A stretch of 64,000 nucleotides of DNA from CAZXGD01 sp046350455 (lineage in GTDB: Bacteria; Planctomycetota; Phycisphaerae; Phycisphaerales; SM1A02), in NCBI GenBank assembly GCA_046350455.1, contig JAXMAM010000003.1, positions 62,001 through 126,000 on the forward strand, in the 5' to 3' direction. The notes under the pieces are model-generated. The model made no database searches and was not told the DNA's origin. It saw nothing but the letters and a program-made list of their open reading frames with translations. Below are positions 59,892 through 64,000 of the stretch, one piece after another (positions within the stretch are counted from its first letter, which is position 1; the number at the start of each line of letters is the position of its first letter). A program made the position numbers and the translations under genes.

Positions 59892-60913
59892 GGTGCGTCG
59901 CTCCGTTGGGGGGACGAGTGTAGGTCGGTGGTGGCGTGGTCGTGTGCGTGATCGTGGGTGTGGTCGGCGTGCACGTGCCCAGCGTGATCGTGCTCATCTG
60001 CCTCGTGGGCGCCAGCCTCCATCTTGGCCAGCCCCCAGGCCAGAGCCAGGCCCAGCACCAGCGCTGCGCTCAGGCCCACGCGGTCGTGCCGGTGGAACTG
60101 CACTTCTGGCAGCAGGTCGCTGGCTGCGATGCACAGAAAGGTGCCCGCGCTGAAGGCCAGCGCCAGCGGCACCACCGCCGCAGCGTCCTCTGCCGACTGG
60201 ACACCCATCAGGAAGAGCGCTGCGCCCGCTGGCACCAGCGCTGCAAAGCCCACGTTGATGGCCAGCATCTGCGCGCGCGTGCCGCCACCTGCGCGGAAGA
60301 GTGTGGTGAGCGTGAGCGCGTCAAACGGCTTGTGCAGCACGATGACCAGGAAGGTGCCCAGACCAGCCAGCGCCGTGGCAGATCCACCACCCAGCTCTGA
60401 CGCTGCTGCCACGCTTGCCGCCAGCGCCACGCCCTCCAGCAGCGAGTGGAGCCCAAGCCCCACCGCAGCGCCTGTCCACGTCAGCCGCCCAACTCCCTTG
60501 GCGGGCGGATGGTGGTGGCCAGCGTGCCCATGCTCTGGACTGTCGCACGCTGGCTCAGGGAGCTCATGCTGGTGGAAGTGCGCAAAGCGCTCCAAGAAGA
60601 ACATGGCCAGGAACCCCAGGACCAGCGCCACCATGAGCGGCTCCATCACGCTGTGATCGTGCGCGTGCACCACTGCACTGGCGGGTCCAGCCACCGCAGG
60701 GCTTGCAGCGCTCTCCAGCGCCTCCATGCGGGCCATGGCTGCGTGTGGCAGCATGTGAAAGACTGCCACGCCCATCATGGCGCCTGAGACAAAGCTGAGG
60801 CCAAACTGCAGCCGGCGGTGGGTCAAACCCACCAGCGCTGGCACTGCGCCACCCAGCAGCGATGCTGCCACGATGGCTGTGCAATAGAGGATGAGCCAGC
60901 CGGTGCTACCCAT
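59888..60913 (-). CDS. ZIP-family metal transporter
   Basis: The 341-residue inner-membrane protein has about eight helices. A His-rich cytoplasmic loop (HEHG-type, SPEHGHAGHHHPPAKG) is typical of zinc and iron ZIP carriers. Transport-site residues lie in helix IV (GLGLHSLLEGVALAASV, with the conserved H-S-x-x-E-G) and helix V (VIVLHKPFDALTL). The C terminus is a His/Asp-rich tail (HDHAGHVHADHTHDHAHDHA) likely to bind zinc. TAGAGT on the minus strand ends 15 nt before the ATG. Uptake of zinc is the best guess. Confidence 0.85.
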   Translation of the reverse strand: MGSTGWLILYCTAIVAASLLGGAVPALVGLTHRRLQFGLSFVSGAMMGVAVFHMLPHAAMARMEALESAASPAVAGPASAVVHAHDHSVMEPLMVALVLGFLAMFFLERFAHFHQHELPEPACDSPEHGHAGHHHPPAKGVGRLTWTGAAVGLGLHSLLEGVALAASVAAASELGGGSATALAGLGTFLVIVLHKPFDALTLTTLFRAGGGTRAQMLAINVGFAALVPAGAALFLMGVQSAEDAAAVVPLALAFSAGTFLCIAASDLLPEVQFHRHDRVGLSAALVLGLALAWGLAKMEAGAHEADEHDHAGHVHADHTHDHAHDHATTDLHSSPQRSDAP

Positions 60914-60963
60914 AAACGCAAGGGAAACACTCTACCCCATGCAACCGCTGCAGGCGGCTGGGC

Positions 60964-60992
60964 TTGCCGCCCCCTGCGGAGGCCGATAGACT
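60964..60992 (+). promoter_or_regulatory. Promoter of tRNA-Ala and mutS
   Basis: TTGCCG (60964-60969), a 17-bp spacer and TAGACT (60987-60992) predict a start near 60999, about 12 nt before the tRNA. No separate promoter fits between the tRNA and mutS. Confidence 0.6.
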
Positions 60993-61010
60993 GCCTCGTT
61001 CGACCCTATT

Positions 61011-61083
61011 GGGGTGGTAGCTCAATTGGAAGAGCGCCTCGGTCGCATCGAGGAGGTTGTGAGTTCGAGCCTCATCCACTCCA
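61011..61083 (+). tRNA. tRNA-Ala (CGC anticodon)
   Basis: The 73-nt gene has acceptor arms GGGGTGG / CCACTCC that include the G3-U70 pair that identifies alanine tRNAs, and discriminator A. D-arm GCTC/GAGC, anticodon stem CCTCG/CGAGG with loop GTCGCAT (anticodon CGC, reading GCG), T-loop TTCGAGC. CCA is not encoded. The 3' end is 5 nt before the mutS start. Confidence 0.95.
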
Positions 61084-61088
61084 CTGAC

Positions 61089-63773
61089 ATGAAAGACATG
61101 GCCGCAGAGCCGAAGCCCTCGCGGGATACGCCGGCCATGCGGCAGTATGACCGTTTCAAGCGTGAGCACCCGGGGTGCCTCCTCCTCTTTCGGATGGGGG
61201 ACTTCTACGAGCTCTTTGACGACGACGCTGTGACCGCGCACCGCGCGCTGGGTATCACGCTGACCGAGCGCACCAAGGGCCAGCCCATGGCAGGTGTGCC
61301 CTACCACGCGGTGGAGGGCTATCTGCGCCGCCTGGTGGACCAGGGCTTCCGCGTGGCGGTCTGCGAGCAGCTGCAGGACCCAGCCCTGGCCAAGGGCGTG
61401 GTGGAGCGCGGCGTGACCCGCGTGCTGACCCCCGGCACGCTGGTGGATGACACCCTGCTGGACGACAGCGCCAGCAACTGCGTGGGCGCGCTGCTGGTGG
61501 ACCAGGGCACCGCAGCACTGGCGTTGGCAGAGCTGAGCACAGGCGTGCTGACGGTGGAGACGTGCCCCGCTGCGCAAGCTGCAGACCTCCTGGCGCGAGC
61601 CGCACCGCGCGAGCTGCTGGTGCCAGAGGCGCTGGCCAACACGCCAGGTCTGGCCCAGAGCCTGGGGCTGGCCCAGCCACCCCACCCGCTGCCAGAGTGG
61701 GCCTTCCGAGCCAAGGACGCTGCTGCCCTGCTGCGGTCGCACTTTGGCGTGCAGCGGCTGGAGGCATTCGATCTGACAGAGGACGGCCCAGACGCTGCGG
61801 CGGCTGGCGCGCTCTTGCGCTACCTGCTGGACACCCAGCGCGGCGTGCAGGCAGATCCAGCCTCGCCCAGCGCTGGCGCGCGCGCGGCAGAACGACCGCT
61901 GGCGCACCTGCGCCCGCCCCGCTGCGTGCAGCGCACGGCGCACCTGTTGCTGGACGCCACCACGCTCCGCAGCCTGGAGGTGGAGCGCACGCTGCGCACC
62001 GGCCAGACAGAGGGCACGCTGCTGGCAGTGCTGGGCCGCCCTCGCACGCCCATGGGCCGCCGCCTGCTGCGCGACTGGACCTGCGCGCCGCTGGCAGACC
62101 GTGCTGGCATCGAGGCCCGCCAGAGCGCCGTGGCTGCGCTGGTGGCGGACGAACGAATGCGCACCGAGCTGCGCGCAGCGCTGGAGCCCATCCAGGACAT
62201 CGCCCGCATCGCTGGCCGCCTGGCGCTGGGCCGCGCCACGCCGCGCGACCTGGCTGCCCTGGGTGCGTCGGTGGCGCAGCTGCCAGCGCTCCAGGCTGCT
62301 GTGGGCCGTGCGCCAGCCTTTGCGCCGCTGCGGGCCGCGCTGGAGCAGGCTGCTGCGCCGCTGGTTCCGTTGGCCCAGCGCATCCGCACCCTGTGCGTGG
62401 ACGCCCCGCCCACCCACCTGCGCGAGGGCGGCCTGTTCCGCGATGGCGTGGATGCGCAGCTGGACGAGTGCCGCACGCTGCAGCACGACGCTGGCACATG
62501 GATGGCGCAGTACCAGGAGGACCTGGCGCGCACCACGCAGGTGCCCAGCCTGAAGCTGGGGTTCAACCGCGTGTTTGGGTACTACATCGAGGTCACGCAC
62601 GCGCACGCTGCCAAGGTGCCCGCGCACTTCACCCGCCGGCAGACGCTGCGCAACGCAGAGCGCTACGTGACGCCGGAACTGAAGGAGTTCGAGGACAAGG
62701 TGCTGTCTGCCGAGAGCCGCGGCGTGGCACGCGAACGCGCGCTCTTTGAGGAGCTGTGCGCGGAGGTGGCTGCCACGCTGGGCCAGCTGCTGGCCGTGGC
62801 CGACGCTGTGGCGCAGGCAGATTGCCTGGCCACGCTGGCAGAGACTGCAGCGCGCAACCACTGGGCCCGGCCCACGCTGAGCGACGCGCCAGTGCTGGAG
62901 CTCCACGCAGCGCGCCATCCGGTGCTGGAGCAGGTGCTGCGCGAGCGCTTTGTTCCCAACGACGCGCACCTGTCCTGCACAGCGCAGCCAGCCACGCTGG
63001 CGCTCATCACAGGCCCCAATATGGCCGGCAAGAGCACGTACATCCGGCAGGTTGCGCTGGCCGTGATCCTGGCGCACATGGGCAGCTTTGTGCCAGCCGA
63101 GCGCGCTGTGATCGGCCTGACCGACCGCATCTTCACCCGCATTGGCGCCAGCGACGAGCTGCACAGCGGCCAGTCCACCTTCATGGTGGAGATGACCGAG
63201 ACTGCGCGCATCCTGAACCACGCCACGCAGCGCTCGCTGGTGGTGCTGGACGAGATCGGCCGCGGCACCAGCACGCTTGACGGCCTGAGCCTGGCATGGG
63301 CCATCGCAGAGCACCTGGCTGCTGCGGGAGCGCGCACGCTCTTTGCCACGCACTATCACGAGCTCACCGACCTGGCCACGCGCACAGCAGCCGTGTGCAA
63401 CCTGCACGTGGCGGTGCGCGAATGGAAGGACGACATTGTGTTCCTCCACCACATTGCGCCTGGAGCCACAGACCGCAGCTACGGCATCCACGTGGCCAAG
63501 CTGGCTGGCATCCCAGGCAGCGTGGTGGAGCGCGCCCGCGCTGTCATGGCTGGACTGGAGGACGCAGGGCACGCGCGGCCTGGCACAGCGCGCAGCCCGC
63601 AGGCTGGGGCGGTTGCGCCACAACCCCCCACGCAGCACACCACCATGCCGCTGTTCACAGAGTTCCTGGGGCACCCGGTGCTGGAGGAGCTCCGGCAGAT
63701 CAAGCTGGAGGAGCTCACGCCGCTCCAGGCATTCGACCTGCTGCGCCGCCTCACAGCAGAGGCGCGCTCCTAG
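61089..63773 (+). CDS. mutS: DNA mismatch repair protein MutS
   Basis: Recognises mismatches and starts repair. The 894-residue protein has the mismatch-binding FMGDFYELF-type motif (MGDFYELFDDDA, with Phe-x-Glu), connector and lever domains, and the clamp (GFNRVFGYYIEVTHAHAAKV). The ATPase has GPNMAGKSTYIRQVAL (Walker A), STFMVEMTET, VVLDEIGRGTSTLDG (Walker B) and ATHYHELTDLA. ATG 61089 is 5 nt past the tRNA-Ala 3' end; ATG 61098 is the alternative. Neither has a ribosome-binding site other than the tRNA sequence itself. mutL is not in the window. Confidence 0.95.
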   Translation: MKDMAAEPKPSRDTPAMRQYDRFKREHPGCLLLFRMGDFYELFDDDAVTAHRALGITLTERTKGQPMAGVPYHAVEGYLRRLVDQGFRVAVCEQLQDPALAKGVVERGVTRVLTPGTLVDDTLLDDSASNCVGALLVDQGTAALALAELSTGVLTVETCPAAQAADLLARAAPRELLVPEALANTPGLAQSLGLAQPPHPLPEWAFRAKDAAALLRSHFGVQRLEAFDLTEDGPDAAAAGALLRYLLDTQRGVQADPASPSAGARAAERPLAHLRPPRCVQRTAHLLLDATTLRSLEVERTLRTGQTEGTLLAVLGRPRTPMGRRLLRDWTCAPLADRAGIEARQSAVAALVADERMRTELRAALEPIQDIARIAGRLALGRATPRDLAALGASVAQLPALQAAVGRAPAFAPLRAALEQAAAPLVPLAQRIRTLCVDAPPTHLREGGLFRDGVDAQLDECRTLQHDAGTWMAQYQEDLARTTQVPSLKLGFNRVFGYYIEVTHAHAAKVPAHFTRRQTLRNAERYVTPELKEFEDKVLSAESRGVARERALFEELCAEVAATLGQLLAVADAVAQADCLATLAETAARNHWARPTLSDAPVLELHAARHPVLEQVLRERFVPNDAHLSCTAQPATLALITGPNMAGKSTYIRQVALAVILAHMGSFVPAERAVIGLTDRIFTRIGASDELHSGQSTFMVEMTETARILNHATQRSLVVLDEIGRGTSTLDGLSLAWAIAEHLAAAGARTLFATHYHELTDLATRTAAVCNLHVAVREWKDDIVFLHHIAPGATDRSYGIHVAKLAGIPGSVVERARAVMAGLEDAGHARPGTARSPQAGAVAPQPPTQHTTMPLFTEFLGHPVLEELRQIKLEELTPLQAFDLLRRLTAEARS

Positions 63774-63789
63774 CATCCGTTCATCTGCC

Positions 63790-64000
63790 ATGGAAGCCGC
63801 ATTCCTCCGCCAGCAGCACGCACAGGGCCTTGAGTGGGCCGCATACCTGCACCGCCACCAGACTCGCACCGCAGGCTGGGGCCATCACATCCAGAACGCA
63901 GCGCTCACGGCAGCGCAGCGCATGCTGCTGCAGAGCTTCACGCGCCCCATGAACGTGCTGGTGCTCACCGGCGCCTGGTGCGGCGACTGCGCGGTGCAGT
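63790..64000 (+). CDS. Thioredoxin-family protein, N-terminal part, cut by window edge
   Basis: The frame opens at ATG 63790, 16 nt after mutS, and runs off the window end. Of 70 visible residues the last part reads MNVLVLTGAWCGDCAVQ, a thioredoxin-type strand followed by a CxxC-like active site (WCGDC). The preceding helical segment resembles the small thioredoxin-like group that removes or transfers thiols. TAGCAT (63772-63777) ends 12 nt before the ATG and could serve as its -10. Confidence 0.65.
   Translation, partial: MEAAFLRQQHAQGLEWAAYLHRHQTRTAGWGHHIQNAALTAAQRMLLQSFTRPMNVLVLTGAWCGDCAVQ

Noticed and set aside
61014..61088. mutS start at 61014
   Set aside because: This frame start lies inside tRNA-Ala. 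The added residues are the translation of the tRNA.

Overview
The window reads as a chromosomal segment of a Planctomycetota bacterium, most likely of the class Phycisphaerae. Reasons: high GC throughout; two secreted proteins ending in paired dockerin-like repeats of the form DGTDLGLLLGAWG, which are characteristic of that class; a Gram-negative envelope set (LpxA, a Skp-like chaperone, a TonB-dependent receptor) beside flagellar fliE/fliF; and a long Bacteroidetes-type PurF. It is mostly core genome. No phage, plasmid, CRISPR or transposase gene is visible.

Layout. 1-4737 (minus): the end of a flagellar cluster (Fis-type regulator, fliE, partial fliF) preceded by an RDD membrane protein, a lipoprotein and an unknown protein. 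4789-6695: cdaA plus its YbbR partner (cyclic di-AMP), with altered active-site motifs in CdaA. 6775-11000: tyrS, tal and pgi. 10999-11784: a non-coding transposon-like element with perfect 34-bp terminal inverted repeats and a 4-bp target duplication. 11787-18535: a DUF6600 secreted protein, cysteine desulfurase, tRNA-Leu, an ArfB-like release-factor protein, an M20 amidohydrolase and a secreted M12-type metalloprotease. 18579-30357: rplKAJL and rpoBC, separated by an intrinsic terminator, a second copy of the element and a new rpoB promoter. 30378-31520: a YkgJ-type protein and a zinc-ribbon membrane protein. 31678-43697: a TonB uptake locus (DUF3450, TtpC/ExbB fusion, ExbD, TonB, TPR, surface beta-helix/dockerin protein, TPR, TonB-dependent receptor, DUF4142). 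43719-56903: translation and envelope housekeeping genes (rimO, lepA, skp-like, lipB, lpxA, purF, rpsD, a PpiD-like protein, a tRNA-binding protein). 56908-60913 (minus): ileS, a 58-residue gene missed by ordinary ORF cut-offs, and a ZIP transporter. 61011-64000: tRNA-Ala immediately followed by mutS, then a partial thioredoxin-like gene.

Three features stand out beyond gene content. First, the non-coding element and its 34-bp repeat family (10 copies in two clusters, two subtypes). Second, a recurrent start-site architecture: at least twelve genes have a TANNNT hexamer ending 6-9 nt before the start codon, and most of them lack a Shine-Dalgarno sequence, which predicts widespread leaderless mRNAs. 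Third, mutS begins 5 nt after the 3' end of a tRNA gene, so its mRNA may be released by tRNA 3' processing.

All calls come from reading sequence and translations by eye. No database search or folding program was run.
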